A stretch of 64,000 nt of DNA, from contig NZ_AP022609.1 in NCBI RefSeq assembly GCF_010729485.1, positions 1,550,001 to 1,614,000 on the forward strand, in the 5' to 3' direction. The DNA is from Mycolicibacter hiberniae (GTDB taxonomy: Bacteria > Actinomycetota > Actinomycetes > Mycobacteriales > Mycobacteriaceae). Each line of letters starts with the position of its first letter. The stretch's first letter is position 1. Position numbers and translations under genes: made by a program. The notes beneath the pieces were generated by a model. The model was not told the DNA's origin. It saw only the letters and a list, made by a program, of their open reading frames with translations, and searched no databases. This document shows positions 1 through 12,030 of the stretch, piece after piece.

Positions 1-20
1 GGTAACCCCTGTGGGAAAAG

Positions 21-56
21 CACTGGGTCCCATCCGAAATCGGATGGGACCCAGTG
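21..56 (-). terminator. Intrinsic hairpin terminator of the antigen 85 gene
   Basis: A perfect inverted repeat with 17-bp arms (CACTGGGTCCCATCCGA and its complement) and a two-base centre lies 24 bases past the stop of the antigen 85 gene. No clear U-tract follows on either strand, the usual form of mycobacterial hairpin terminators. It could act in both directions. Confidence 0.8.
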
Positions 57-80
57 GTAAGACCGCCGCGATGGACAGCG

Positions 81-2481
<2,401 letters not shown>

Positions 2482-2482
2482 G

Positions 2483-3058
2483 TCACCCGCGGTGCGGCGG
2501 GTCGGCACCGATGCTCGCCGACAGCGACAGCGACAGCGACACCGTCACCTCGTCGGCGACCTGCATGGCACCCATCAACATCGAATAGCGCCGCACCCCG
2601 AAGTCGCTGTGGCGCACCGTGGTGTCACCGCTGACCCGCCAGGAACCGTCCTCATGGGCCACCCGGACGGTGATGACGTGCGGCTTGCGCCGCCCGTTGA
2701 TCTCCAGCGTTCCGGACAGCTGGTAGCCGTCGCCGGCCGGTTCGACGTCATCGCAGACGAATCGGATCAGCCGATGTTTGTCGGCGGCCAGGCACTTGAG
2801 CGCATTACTGCGGATCAGCGTCTTCTCCGGCGGGGTCAGCGGTGTCACGCCGCCTTCGCCCTGCAGCACCCGCAGCGAATCCACTTCGACAACCAGGTCC
2901 ACGCCGCTGGGCGACTCGCCGGACCACGACACGCGCGCCTGCCAGCGCTCCATGGCGATGGTGAGCCGGTGTCCCATCTTGGATGCCCGGCCCGCAACGT
3001 CGGTGTGGACCAGCAGTTGGCCGTCCGATGCGTCGAGCTGCCACTGTGTTGCGGTCAT
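2483..3058 (-). CDS. YceI family protein
   Basis: This 191-residue protein has the YceI pattern: WQLDASDGQL at the N-terminus, a central PPEKTLIRSNAL stretch, then the ISGTL-type strand (here LSGTLEINGRRKP) and a late SDFGV motif. YceI proteins form a lipocalin-like barrel that binds isoprenoid-type lipids. No signal peptide is seen, so it is probably cytoplasmic, unlike E. coli YceI. The frame is open to 3124, but the ATG at 3058 matches the usual family start. It converges with the DUF7159-type gene with a one-base gap. Confidence 0.85.
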   Translation of the reverse strand: MTATQWQLDASDGQLLVHTDVAGRASKMGHRLTIAMERWQARVSWSGESPSGVDLVVEVDSLRVLQGEGGVTPLTPPEKTLIRSNALKCLAADKHRLIRFVCDDVEPAGDGYQLSGTLEINGRRKPHVITVRVAHEDGSWRVSGDTTVRHSDFGVRRYSMLMGAMQVADEVTVSLSLSLSASIGADPPHRG

Positions 3059-3179
3059 CCGCGGCACTTTAGCGCCCGGGCCTGAGGGCTTCCGGACGGA
3101 TTCCTGATGGCGTGCGACGCGCACCCGTTAGGCTCTCACGCGAGGAACACCGGCCTGGATCGACGGACTGAGGCGAAGA

Positions 3180-3602
3180 ATGATTCGTGAACTAGCTGCA
3201 GCTGCTCTCCTGGCGGGAGCCGCGGGTGTGGTCGCCCTCGGCGCCGCACCGGACGCGGTGGCTTACCCCGGCGACGTACCGGGCATGGCCGAGGGGCAGC
3301 GGCAGGGTGACGCGTGCTTCAGCTGGGAGCGCTTCATCTACGGGCATGGCCCCAACGGTCAAGCCTTGGCATGCCACTTCATCGCCAACCAGTGGCCGCC
3401 CAAGGACACCGGCTTCTGGCAGATCTCCTACCCGCTCTACGGGGTGCAGGAGATCGGTTCGCCCTGCCCGAACCCGCAGTCGGCGGCGCAGTCGCCCGAT
3501 GGGCTGCCGTTGCTGTGCCTGGGCGCACGCGGCTGGCAGCCCGGGATCTACACCGGCGGCGTCGGCCCCTACTTCCCGCCGGGAATCGCCCCGGTCGGCT
3601 GA
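3180..3602 (+). CDS. Small secreted protein of unknown function
   Basis: This 140-residue protein has a clear signal peptide, with an Ala/Leu-rich core to about residue 28 and a likely cleavage after DAVA. The mature part is rich in Gly, Pro and aromatic residues and has four cysteines (near residues 46, 65, 95 and 112), which could form two disulfides after export. It resembles small secreted proteins common in mycobacteria, but I recognise no named family. The start ATG has a purine-rich GGCGAAGA just upstream. Confidence 0.75.
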   Translation: MIRELAAAALLAGAAGVVALGAAPDAVAYPGDVPGMAEGQRQGDACFSWERFIYGHGPNGQALACHFIANQWPPKDTGFWQISYPLYGVQEIGSPCPNPQSAAQSPDGLPLLCLGARGWQPGIYTGGVGPYFPPGIAPVG

Positions 3603-3689
3603 CCGAACCCGGCGCATCCGCCGATCAGCTTCCGCCCAGACTGGGGGGCTAGCTTCGAGGGGATGACAGCCGGTAGGCACCAGCGCACC

Positions 3690-4709
3690 ATGCGGCTGGG
3701 GATGATCGGCCTGGGCCGGATGGGCGCCAACCTGGTCCGGCGAATGGTCGCCGGCGGCCACCAATGCGTCGTCTACGACCACAACCCGGACGCGGTCCGC
3801 GCCTTGGCCGACGAACCCAACACCGCCGGGGTGCACTCGCTGGCCGAACTCGCCGCACAGTTGCCGGCCCCGCGGGTGGTGTGGGTGATGGTGCCCGCCG
3901 GTGCGATCACCACGGGTGTCATCGACGAGCTGACCGGCCTGCTGACGGACGGCGACGTCGTGATCGACGGCGGGAACACCTATTACCGCGACGATATAGC
4001 GCACGCAAAGACTTTGGCCGCCAAGGGGATCCGCCTGCTGGACTGCGGTACCAGCGGCGGCGTGTGGGGCCGCGAGCGTGGCTACTGTCTGATGGTCGGT
4101 GGAGATCGAACGGCGTTCGACCACGCCGAGCCGATCTTCGCCACGGTGGCACCGGGAGTGGACTGCGCCCCGCGCACACCGGGGCGCAACGGGCCGATCA
4201 CGCAGGCGGAGAACGGCTACCTGTACTGCGGCCCGACGGGGGCGGGGCACTTTGTGAAGATGGTGCACAACGGCATCGAGTACGGGATGATGGCCTCGAT
4301 CGCCGAGGGACTGAACATCTTGCACCACGCCAACATCGGCGCGCAGACCCAACCCGGCGACGCCGAGACCGCACCGCTGGCCAATCCGGAGTTCTACCGC
4401 TACGACATCGACATCGAGCAGGTCAGCGAAGTATGGCGCCGGGGCAGCGTGATCGGTTCGTGGCTGCTGGACCTGACTGCCGATGCGTTGCACACATCGC
4501 CGGATCTGGCGGAGTTCGCCGGCCGGGTATCGGATTCGGGCGAGGGCCGCTGGACCGTCATCGCCGCAATCGACGAGGGAGTGCCCGCGCCGGTGCTGAC
4601 CACCGCGCTCTACGCGCGATTCTCCTCGCGCCACCTGTTCGAGTTCGGCGCCAAGGTGCTCTCGGCGATGCGTAAGCAGTTCGGCGGTCACGACGAGGAG
4701 TCCTCCTAG
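3690..4709 (+). CDS. gnd: 6-phosphogluconate dehydrogenase, decarboxylating (short form)
   Basis: This enzyme oxidises and decarboxylates 6-phosphogluconate to ribulose 5-phosphate in the cytosol, producing NAD(P)H. The Rossmann motif GLGRMGANL is at residues 7-15. The substrate-binding signature follows as DCGTSGGVWG, and the catalytic Lys/Asn pair is in FVKMVHNGIEYGMM. At 339 residues it matches the short type of M. tuberculosis Gnd2 (340 residues). The ATG at 3690 places the Rossmann strand at the N-terminus as in relatives. An in-frame ATG at 3663 would add nine residues, but its GAGG lies too close to be used well. Confidence 0.93.
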   Translation: MRLGMIGLGRMGANLVRRMVAGGHQCVVYDHNPDAVRALADEPNTAGVHSLAELAAQLPAPRVVWVMVPAGAITTGVIDELTGLLTDGDVVIDGGNTYYRDDIAHAKTLAAKGIRLLDCGTSGGVWGRERGYCLMVGGDRTAFDHAEPIFATVAPGVDCAPRTPGRNGPITQAENGYLYCGPTGAGHFVKMVHNGIEYGMMASIAEGLNILHHANIGAQTQPGDAETAPLANPEFYRYDIDIEQVSEVWRRGSVIGSWLLDLTADALHTSPDLAEFAGRVSDSGEGRWTVIAAIDEGVPAPVLTTALYARFSSRHLFEFGAKVLSAMRKQFGGHDEESS

Positions 4710-4799
4710 CGCTGCGCAGCGGCGCGCAGTCGCCGGCCGCCGGTTGCGGTCCTCTGCGGCGTCCTGGCCGCGGCCTGCCCGGGCGTGCCAGTATGGGGA

Positions 4800-5774
4800 A
4801 TGCCGCGGCAACGGCGGGCGACCCAGGTGACTGGTGTTGCCGCAAGGGCCGACAGGACGACCGTGCGGGTGATCGCCCTGACTGTGTTGCTGCTCGCCGC
4901 GGGGGCGACCACCCGTGGCTACCTGCCGGGCGCCCAGCGCGGGCCGCGGCGGGCCGAGTCCGGGGGCGCGGTAGAGGCAATCATCCTGGCCGGCCTGCTG
5001 GCGGTATCCGGCGCCGTCGTGGTGCTCGCCATCGTGCACCGGACGCGGCATCGGCGCTCTCAGCCCGGCGGCGCCGGGCCGGTACCGCTGGCCTTCCTCG
5101 GGGGTCGGGTCCCGGTCCGGCGGGCGGTGCTGCTGGTCGTGGCGGCGCTGGCGTTGTGGCTGCTGACGCTGGTGGTCCTGGCAAAATTCGGAGCGGGGCA
5201 CCACCTCGGGATTCCGGTGGAGGTCGCCGGGGCGGGCGACGCCGCATCGAGCTCACCGAGCGATCCGCCACCGGCGCCCCGGCCGGCATCCGGCGGACCG
5301 CCGGGCGGTAGAAGCGCCTATCTGCTGGCCCTGCTGACCCTGGTGCCGGCCCTGGTCGCCGCCGCGGTGGTCGCCACACGCAACCGCCCCCCTGCGCCAC
5401 CGCCGAGCACGGTGCTCGCGGCGGTGGGGGGCAATGCGAGCACCGGCGAAACACTGGTGCGGGCAGCCGAACTCGGCCTGGCCCGCATCATCGACCCCAG
5501 CCGGGAGCCGCGGGCGGCGATCATCGCCTGCTACACGGAGATGGAACGCCACCTCGGTGCCGATCCCGATATCGCCCCCCGCGCGTTCGACACACCCACC
5601 GAAGTGCTCGCTCGCGCCGTCGACCACCATGCCTTGGCGCCGGACAACGCCGCCCGGCTGGTGGGGTTGTTCGCCGAGGCGCGTTTCAGTGCGCACCAGA
5701 TGACCGAGCAACACCGCGCCGACGCCGTCGACGCGCTGCGGATGGTTCTCGAAGAACTGCGGAGGCCGAGATGA
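4800..5774 (+). CDS. DUF4129-type membrane protein, first gene of the MoxR3-type operon
   Basis: The 324-residue protein has four hydrophobic segments: one near the N-terminus, one near residue 65, one near residue 115 and one near residue 180. A Pro/Ser-rich loop separates the third and fourth. The cytoplasmic C-terminal part (about 200-324) fits the DUF4129 domain, ending in the DALRMVLEEL helix. It is the first gene of a tightly packed operon whose order and lengths match Rv3166c-Rv3162c of M. tuberculosis. An in-frame GTG at 4785 is an alternative start. The stop overlaps the next start by four bases. Confidence 0.75.
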   Translation: MPRQRRATQVTGVAARADRTTVRVIALTVLLLAAGATTRGYLPGAQRGPRRAESGGAVEAIILAGLLAVSGAVVVLAIVHRTRHRRSQPGGAGPVPLAFLGGRVPVRRAVLLVVAALALWLLTLVVLAKFGAGHHLGIPVEVAGAGDAASSSPSDPPPAPRPASGGPPGGRSAYLLALLTLVPALVAAAVVATRNRPPAPPPSTVLAAVGGNASTGETLVRAAELGLARIIDPSREPRAAIIACYTEMERHLGADPDIAPRAFDTPTEVLARAVDHHALAPDNAARLVGLFAEARFSAHQMTEQHRADAVDALRMVLEELRRPR

Positions 5775-6255
5775 AAACGCTCTTTCTGCAAGGATTCCCG
5801 CTGATCGCCGGCGCTGAGGTGGTGGCGTTGATGACCCATCAGCGTCAGTTTGTGCTGTGGGCGGCGGCCCTGGCGGCAGCACTGCTGATGGGCGGGGCCC
5901 GGCGTCTGTTGATCGAGGGCGGCTCGGCCGTGGCGGCGCCGCCGACGGCCATCGACGAGCCTGGCGAGGCACTGCGCCGGTGGCGCTCGGGTACCGAGGC
6001 CAGACTCCGCTGGGCGGAATCGACGCGGGCCGACTGGGACCGGCGCTGGCGACCGATCCTGGCCCGGCGCTTCGAGATCTCCAGTGGGCAGGGCAGACTC
6101 AAAGATCCCGTGGCGTTCGAGGCCACCGGGGCGCTGCTGTTCGGCGCACAGTTGTGGACCTGGGTCGATCCCAGCAACGTCGCCCCGAGGGCAGACGCGG
6201 GCCCCGGCCCGGGCCGTGTCGTGCTGGAGCAGATCCTGTGCCGGCTGGAGCAGGC

Positions 6256-6259
<4 letters not shown>
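5771..6259 (+). CDS. Small membrane protein of the MoxR3-type operon
   Basis: This 162-residue protein has one or two hydrophobic segments in the first 40 residues, then a basic/acidic helical region (WRSGTEARLRWAESTRADWD) and a soluble C-terminal part. I know no catalytic motif in it. It corresponds in place and size to Rv3165c (160 residues). Its ATG overlaps the preceding stop (ATGA), and its own TGA overlaps the GTG of the MoxR gene, so the three are probably translationally coupled. Confidence 0.75.
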
Positions 6260-7235
<976 letters not shown>

Positions 7236-7239
<4 letters not shown>

Positions 7240-8510
7240 CGAACGATCCCGACGTGCGTGTGGTGGACGCCGTGTTGCGCTGGCGGGCATCGCCTTTCGC
7301 CACGGCGCTGGCGACCGCTGCCGCGGTGGCCCTGGTGGCGGCGGTGGGTGCGGCACGCTGGCAGTTGATCGCCTTCGCCGCGCCGTTGCTGGCGATGTTG
7401 TGCTCGCTGGACGCACAGCCGCCCCATCCGGTCGTGCGCATCCATGCGACGCCCCCGGCGCGCCGCTGCTTCGAGAACGAGACGGTCGAACTGACCCTCG
7501 GCGCCACTGCGTCCGACGCCGAGGCGACCCGGATTCGCGTGGAGGTCTCGGCGCATCCGGTGATCGCCCTGGTGAGCACGGTGTCCACGACGGGGTCCGG
7601 GTGCCGGATATCGGTGCTGGCCACGGCGGCACGCTGGGGCCGCTATCCGATTCGCGCCACGGTGTCGACGGTGAGCCGGGGCGGACTGCTGGCCGGCACC
7701 GCGACCGTCGACGTCGCCGAGGTCACCGTGTTCCCACCGGCGCCGCCGCAGCCCACACCGGTTCCGCACAGCGATCTGCTCGATCGGGTGGGGACCCACC
7801 TGACCCGGCACCCGGGCCGCGGCGTCGAATACGCCGATATCCGCGCCTACGTTCCCGGCGACCCGCTGCGCTCGGTGAACTGGCCGGTCAGCGCACGTCG
7901 GGGCAGCCTGCATGTGACGCAGCGACTGACCGATCGCGGCGCGGACGTGGTGGTGCTGATCGACTCCTACCCCCAGCCCGCCGGGCCGGCGACCGAGGCG
8001 ACCGAACGATCGGTGCTGGGCGCAGCGCAGGTGGTCCAGACCGCACTGCGCAGCGGCGATCGTGCCGGGGTCGTCATCCTCGGCGGCCGGCACCCCCGCT
8101 GGACCGGGGCGGAGATCGGCCAGCGCCAGTTCTATCGCATCGTCGACGCGGTCCTGGGCGCCGGCGACGGCGTGGAGTCGACCACCGGAACGCTGGCACC
8201 CCGGGCGGCGGTGCCGGCGGGTGCTTTGATCATCGCGTTCTCCACGCTGCTCGACACCGAATTCGCCCTGGCGCTGACCGATCTGCGCAAACGCGGTCAC
8301 GTCGTCCTTGCGGTCGACGTGCTGCCCGGCTCGCCCTTCGAGGACGAACTGGATCCCCTGGTGGACCGGATCTGGGCGTTGCAGCGCACCACCATGTACC
8401 GGGACATGGCCATCATCGGCGTCGATGTCGCCCCCTGGCCGCGGCACGAGCCACTGGAGCAGGCCATGCGGGTCGCAACGCCGCACCGCCGGTCGGGGGC
8501 GGTGCGGTGA
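7236..8510 (+). CDS. DUF58 domain protein, MoxR partner
   Basis: This 424-residue protein has two hydrophobic segments near residues 25-65, a beta-rich middle, and a C-terminal DUF58 domain. Its signature GRGVEYADIRAYVPGD-x-RSVNW begins near residue 190 and is followed by a von Willebrand-like region (VVVLIDSYP). DUF58 proteins nearly always sit next to MoxR ATPases and are probably their membrane partners. GTG 7236 overlaps the moxR stop (GTGA). The length matches Rv3163c (423 residues). Confidence 0.87.
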
Positions 8511-8983
8511 TGACGCCCATCGGCGCGGCCGGCGGCCCGGCGCCGCCGGTGCTGGCCTGCCTGTGCGGGCTGGCGATGGCCGCCCTCGGCGGGTTGAGCG
8601 CGTCGGGCATCGCGGCGGCCACGGTGTTGCCGGTGGCCGGCGCCGTGGTGTTGGGCCTGCGGTGGCGCGCGGCGGCGACAGGTGCCGTGCTGCTCGCCGT
8701 CGCCGCGATCGCGATCACCGATGCGCCCAGCGTGTGGGCGGCGGCCACCGGTCTGAGCGCGGTCGGCTACCTGATGTTGCGCCACCGCGCCCCGCTGACC
8801 CCGGCCACGGTGACGTTCGCCCTCGGGTTCACCGTCGCGGGATTGGTCGCGACGGTGTTCCCGTGGCGGCTGCCGTGGCTACCGCTGCTGGCGCCGTTCG
8901 TGCTTTTCGGTCTTTACGCCCTTGCGGCGCAACCGTTTCTGCTCGCCGGGCCGAACCCGGTCAGGAGCCCGAAGCCTCGTTGA
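8510..8983 (+). CDS. Membrane protein, last gene of the MoxR3-type operon
   Basis: A 157-residue hydrophobic protein with about five membrane helices and almost no soluble part except a short basic tail. The function is unknown; position and size fit Rv3162c. The ATG shares its A with the previous TGA, and an in-frame GTG at 8507 is an equal alternative. Its 3' end overlaps the end of the convergent nitronate monooxygenase gene by 23 bases. Confidence 0.75.
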   Translation: MTPIGAAGGPAPPVLACLCGLAMAALGGLSASGIAAATVLPVAGAVVLGLRWRAAATGAVLLAVAAIAITDAPSVWAAATGLSAVGYLMLRHRAPLTPATVTFALGFTVAGLVATVFPWRLPWLPLLAPFVLFGLYALAAQPFLLAGPNPVRSPKPR

Positions 8984-10091
8984 GGGCTTCGAGAGTGCTG
9001 GTCGCCTCGAGGTACTCCTGGACCCACCGCTCGATGACGGTCGCGGTCTTCTCCACCTTGGTGAACTGACCGACAACCTGGCCGACCGGGTTGAACGCGA
9101 CGTCGACGCTCTCGTTGGGGTACTTGTTCGTGGCGCGCACGGCCATCCCGGAGACCATGTACTGCAACGGCATGCCCAGCGGCTTGGGGTTCTCGGGAGC
9201 CTCCCACGCCTCGGTCCAGGAGTTGCGCAGCATCCGGGCCGGCTTGCCGGTGAAGGACCGGCTGCGGACGGTGTCGCGGCTGCCCGCCTTGATGTAGGCC
9301 GCGTGCTGGGCTTCGGTGTTCGAGGATTCCTCGACCATCAGCCACTGCGAGCCGGTCCACGCGCCCTGCGCTCCCAGCGCGAGGGCCGCAGCGATCTGCT
9401 GACCGCTGCCGATGCCGCCCGCCGCGAGCACGGGCAGCGGCGCGACCGCCTTGACGACCTCGGGCCACAGCACGATCGAGCCCACGTCGCCGCAGTGGCC
9501 GCCGGCCTCGCCGCCCTGGGCGATGATGATGTCCACACCGGCCGCGGCGTGCTTCTTGGCCTGCGACGCCGAACCGCACAACGCGGCAACCTTGCGGCCC
9601 GACTCGTGGATGTGCTTGATCATGTCCGCCGGGGGAGTGCCCAGCGCGTTGGCGATCATCGTCACCTTGGGGTGCTGCAGCGCGACCTCGACCTGGGGCG
9701 TGGCGGTGGCCTCGGTCCAGCCCAGCAGCTGCAGGCTGTCTTCGTCGGCGTTCTCGACGGGCACGCCGTGGTCGGCGAGAAGCTTCTTGCCGAAGTCGAG
9801 GTGCTGCTGGGGCACCAGCTGGCGCAGCGTTTCGGCCAGGTCGTCGGCCGACTGGCCGGAGTCCATGCCCTCGTACTTGTTCGGGATGACGATGTCGACG
9901 CCGTACGGGTGGTCGCCGATGTTCTCATCGATCCAGTTCAGCTCGATCTCGAGCTGCTCCGGCGTGAAGCCCACCGCGCCCAGCACCCCGAAACCGCCGG
10001 CCTTGCTCACGGCGACGACAACGTCGCGACAGTGCGTGAAAGCGAAGATCGGGAACTCGATGCCGAGTTCGTCGCAGAGGGGAGTGTGCAT
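8961..10091 (-). CDS. Nitronate monooxygenase family flavoprotein
   Basis: A 376-residue FMN-dependent TIM-barrel enzyme of the nitronate monooxygenase/2-nitropropane dioxygenase family. The N-terminus CDELGIEFPIFAF, the glycine-rich VSKAGGFGVLGAV, the IIAQGGEAGGH phosphate-binding loop and PVLAAGGIGSG are all present. The size and N-terminus resemble Rv1533 (375 residues). The ATG at 10091 has AAGGAG about eight bases upstream. A perfect KstR-type box lies 30 bases upstream, so the gene may belong to the sterol-catabolism regulon and its true substrate may be a steroid or acyl-CoA intermediate rather than a nitroalkane. That last step is inference. Confidence 0.9.
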   Translation of the reverse strand: MHTPLCDELGIEFPIFAFTHCRDVVVAVSKAGGFGVLGAVGFTPEQLEIELNWIDENIGDHPYGVDIVIPNKYEGMDSGQSADDLAETLRQLVPQQHLDFGKKLLADHGVPVENADEDSLQLLGWTEATATPQVEVALQHPKVTMIANALGTPPADMIKHIHESGRKVAALCGSASQAKKHAAAGVDIIIAQGGEAGGHCGDVGSIVLWPEVVKAVAPLPVLAAGGIGSGQQIAAALALGAQGAWTGSQWLMVEESSNTEAQHAAYIKAGSRDTVRSRSFTGKPARMLRNSWTEAWEAPENPKPLGMPLQYMVSGMAVRATNKYPNESVDVAFNPVGQVVGQFTKVEKTATVIERWVQEYLEATSTLEALNEASGS

Positions 10092-10120
10092 TACCTACTC
10101 CTTCGGGGGCGGGATCGAAG

Positions 10121-10134
10121 TGAAACGTGTTCTA
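10121..10134. promoter_or_regulatory. KstR-type operator
   Basis: The 14-mer TGAAACGTGTTCTA fits the KstR consensus TNNAACNNGTTNNA at every fixed position. KstR is the TetR-family repressor of cholesterol catabolism in mycobacteria, released by sterol-derived CoA thioesters. The site lies 30 bases upstream of the nitronate monooxygenase start, where it would block transcription. Confidence 0.75.
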
Positions 10135-10230
10135 ATTAACTACCAGATTCAGGCATCGCGGGGCCAGTCGGGCCTAGCTGCGCTGGGGAAACCTCAGACT
10201 ACCGGCAGTCGTGTCACGGGTCATCGGTGC

Positions 10231-11022
10231 TCAGCGCGAGGAGAGTGCGCGCAGGACCGCGACCCCGAAGCCGGCGGCGCGCAGCACAGAGCGCCCGCCG
10301 GGGCGGCTCGGGCCGGGGATGCGCAGCACCGGCCAGCCGTGTTCGGTGGCCAGCGTGGCGAGCCGGGGACGGGGATTGACCGGCCGCGGGCGGCCCACCA
10401 GCGACATCAGTGCCGCGTCCTCGTCGCCGTCGGCGTAGAAGAAGCTCTGGCCCAGGTCGATCCCCGTGTCCGCGCAGAACGACTGCACCGTGGCCGCCTT
10501 CTGGGGGCCCCAGACCACGGGTTGGACGATGTCCCCGGTGAGCAGGCCCCGGTCGTCGAGCTCGAACCGGTTGCACAGCACGTGGGCGATCTCCAGGAAC
10601 CGTGCCACCGGTTCGGCGTGGATGGTCAGGGCCGAGGAACTCAGCACGACGGTGTGGCCGCGGCGCTGATGCGCCCGCACGACCTCCTGCATGTGCGGGT
10701 AGATGCGGCTGGTGATGTGGTCGGCGAAGAGCCGGGCGCCGACATCGTTGAGTTCGTCGATGGACTCGCCGCGCAGATAACCCGCGGCCCGTACCAGCAG
10801 GCGTTCGAACTGCATGCGGCCCAGGCGGTAGCGCAGCGCCGCCTCGACGACGCCGAGCACCTCGCCGGCGCGGGCCTGGCGCCGGCGGATCCGGTCGCCG
10901 GCATGGGCGGTGGCGGTGAATCCGGACACCAACGTGCCGTCCAAGTCGAAGAACGCCCCGATGCGGGCGCCCGGCTCGGCCCGGGCGACGTCGGCGACCA
11001 GATCGCTCGCTGCTGCGGTCAT
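10231..11022 (-). CDS. HAD-IB family hydrolase
   Basis: A 263-residue haloacid dehalogenase-type phosphatase. Motif I is FFDLDGTLVSG with the two aspartates near residue 25, motif II is VVLSSS, the Lys of motif III is in WGPQKA, and motif IV is YADGDEDAALM. It resembles SerB-like HAD-IB proteins and the N-terminal half of the fused HAD-acyltransferase PlsC of mycobacteria; here the acyltransferase half is absent. The substrate is not known. Confidence 0.88.
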   Translation of the reverse strand: MTAAASDLVADVARAEPGARIGAFFDLDGTLVSGFTATAHAGDRIRRRQARAGEVLGVVEAALRYRLGRMQFERLLVRAAGYLRGESIDELNDVGARLFADHITSRIYPHMQEVVRAHQRRGHTVVLSSSALTIHAEPVARFLEIAHVLCNRFELDDRGLLTGDIVQPVVWGPQKAATVQSFCADTGIDLGQSFFYADGDEDAALMSLVGRPRPVNPRPRLATLATEHGWPVLRIPGPSRPGGRSVLRAAGFGVAVLRALSSR

Positions 11023-11139
11023 CGCCGTCGATGTTACGTTCTGCCCCCGGCCCGCCGGCAGGTCTGGCGCCGCGGGAAAACGATGGTGAGCCGGTCAGCT
11101 GATAGCGTGGAGGGCCTATGCGAAAAGAGAGTCGGCTCC

Positions 11140-11376
11140 ATGACCAGTGAGACCATCGCGACCGACGCGCGGGAAGCCCTGTCGGAGACGGCAGCACAGC
11201 AAGGCTGGCGGCGTACCCGGCGCGAGCGGGTCGATATCTATAACCGCGGCATCTACCACGTCCATGCCATCTGGCGCGACGACAAGATCCTCAACGGTGG
11301 GTCCCACTATGAGGACACCGTGCTGCTCGTTCACACCACCGACCTGGCGAAGGTCCGGAGCTGGTTGGGACGCTGA
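11140..11376 (+). CDS. Small conserved protein of unknown function
   Basis: A 78-residue basic, soluble protein with no membrane segment. The middle (RVDIYNRGIYHVHAIW) and the end (LVHTTDLAKVRSWLGR) look like a small alpha/beta fold. I know similar short proteins in mycobacteria but no function. An in-frame GTG at 11107 would add 11 residues; the ATG was preferred. Confidence 0.65.
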   Translation: MTSETIATDAREALSETAAQQGWRRTRRERVDIYNRGIYHVHAIWRDDKILNGGSHYEDTVLLVHTTDLAKVRSWLGR

Positions 11377-11504
11377 TGCGGGCCGGGTAACCGCCGCGAC
11401 TCCGGTTCGCATCGGTTGCATAAACGCCCCTCGTGTCACACGAGCAACAGTTTTCACACGGCTAACTTTGGTCTCGACCTTGTAATCGGGATTGGGGAGA
11501 AGCC

Positions 11505-12008
11505 ATGTCACGTGTCCGTAAGTACCTGACCGTCGCCGCCGGCGCCGCAGCGGGACTGTTCCTGGGGGCGCTGGCGTCCAGCGCCACCGCCACCGCCGAC
11601 GCCGTGCCGATCAACCCGGGGCTGGCCGGGGTGGTCGAGCAGATGGTCGCGACTTCGACCAGCCTCCCGCAGCAATTGCTGCAGACCACCACATCGGCGC
11701 TCGCCGGCACCACGCTCGCGCCGCCCACAGCACCGGGTCAGGCGCCCCTGGCGACCGCGACCCTCAACGTGCCGCCGACATCGACCGCGTCGACCGCGGC
11801 CAGCCAGGCGACCTCCGCCGCCGGGCTGCCCGGAATCTCGAACCTTCCGGCGAGCCTGAGTTCGGTTCTGCCCTTCCCGCTGCCCAACTTCGGCCCGGCT
11901 CCGGTCGCGGCGGCACCGACGGCATTCGCGCCCAGCGGGTACCTGCCGACGGCTCCGGTCGCACCGGCGACGCCGATGGAGCTCGTCCTGATTCCGGGTC
12001 TGCCCTGA
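11505..12008 (+). CDS. Secreted Ala/Pro/Thr-rich protein
   Basis: The 167-residue product has a signal peptide (MSRVRKY then an Ala/Gly/Leu core) ending near ATADA at residue 33. The rest is of low complexity, dominated by Ala, Pro, Thr and Ser, with no cysteine and no recognised domain. It is probably an exported or wall-associated protein. A strong GGGGAGAAG ribosome site precedes the ATG. The 128-base gap upstream should hold its promoter. Confidence 0.7.
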   Translation: MSRVRKYLTVAAGAAAGLFLGALASSATATADAVPINPGLAGVVEQMVATSTSLPQQLLQTTTSALAGTTLAPPTAPGQAPLATATLNVPPTSTASTAASQATSAAGLPGISNLPASLSSVLPFPLPNFGPAPVAAAPTAFAPSGYLPTAPVAPATPMELVLIPGLP

Positions 12009-12030
12009 GGCACTGCGTAATCTCGGACCG

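Noticed and set aside
3192..5204. 670-codon open frame on the minus strand
   Set aside because: It is antisense to the small secreted protein, 6-phosphogluconate dehydrogenase and part of the DUF4129 gene. Its translation is low-complexity Arg/His/Gln-rich text typical of GC-rich shadows.
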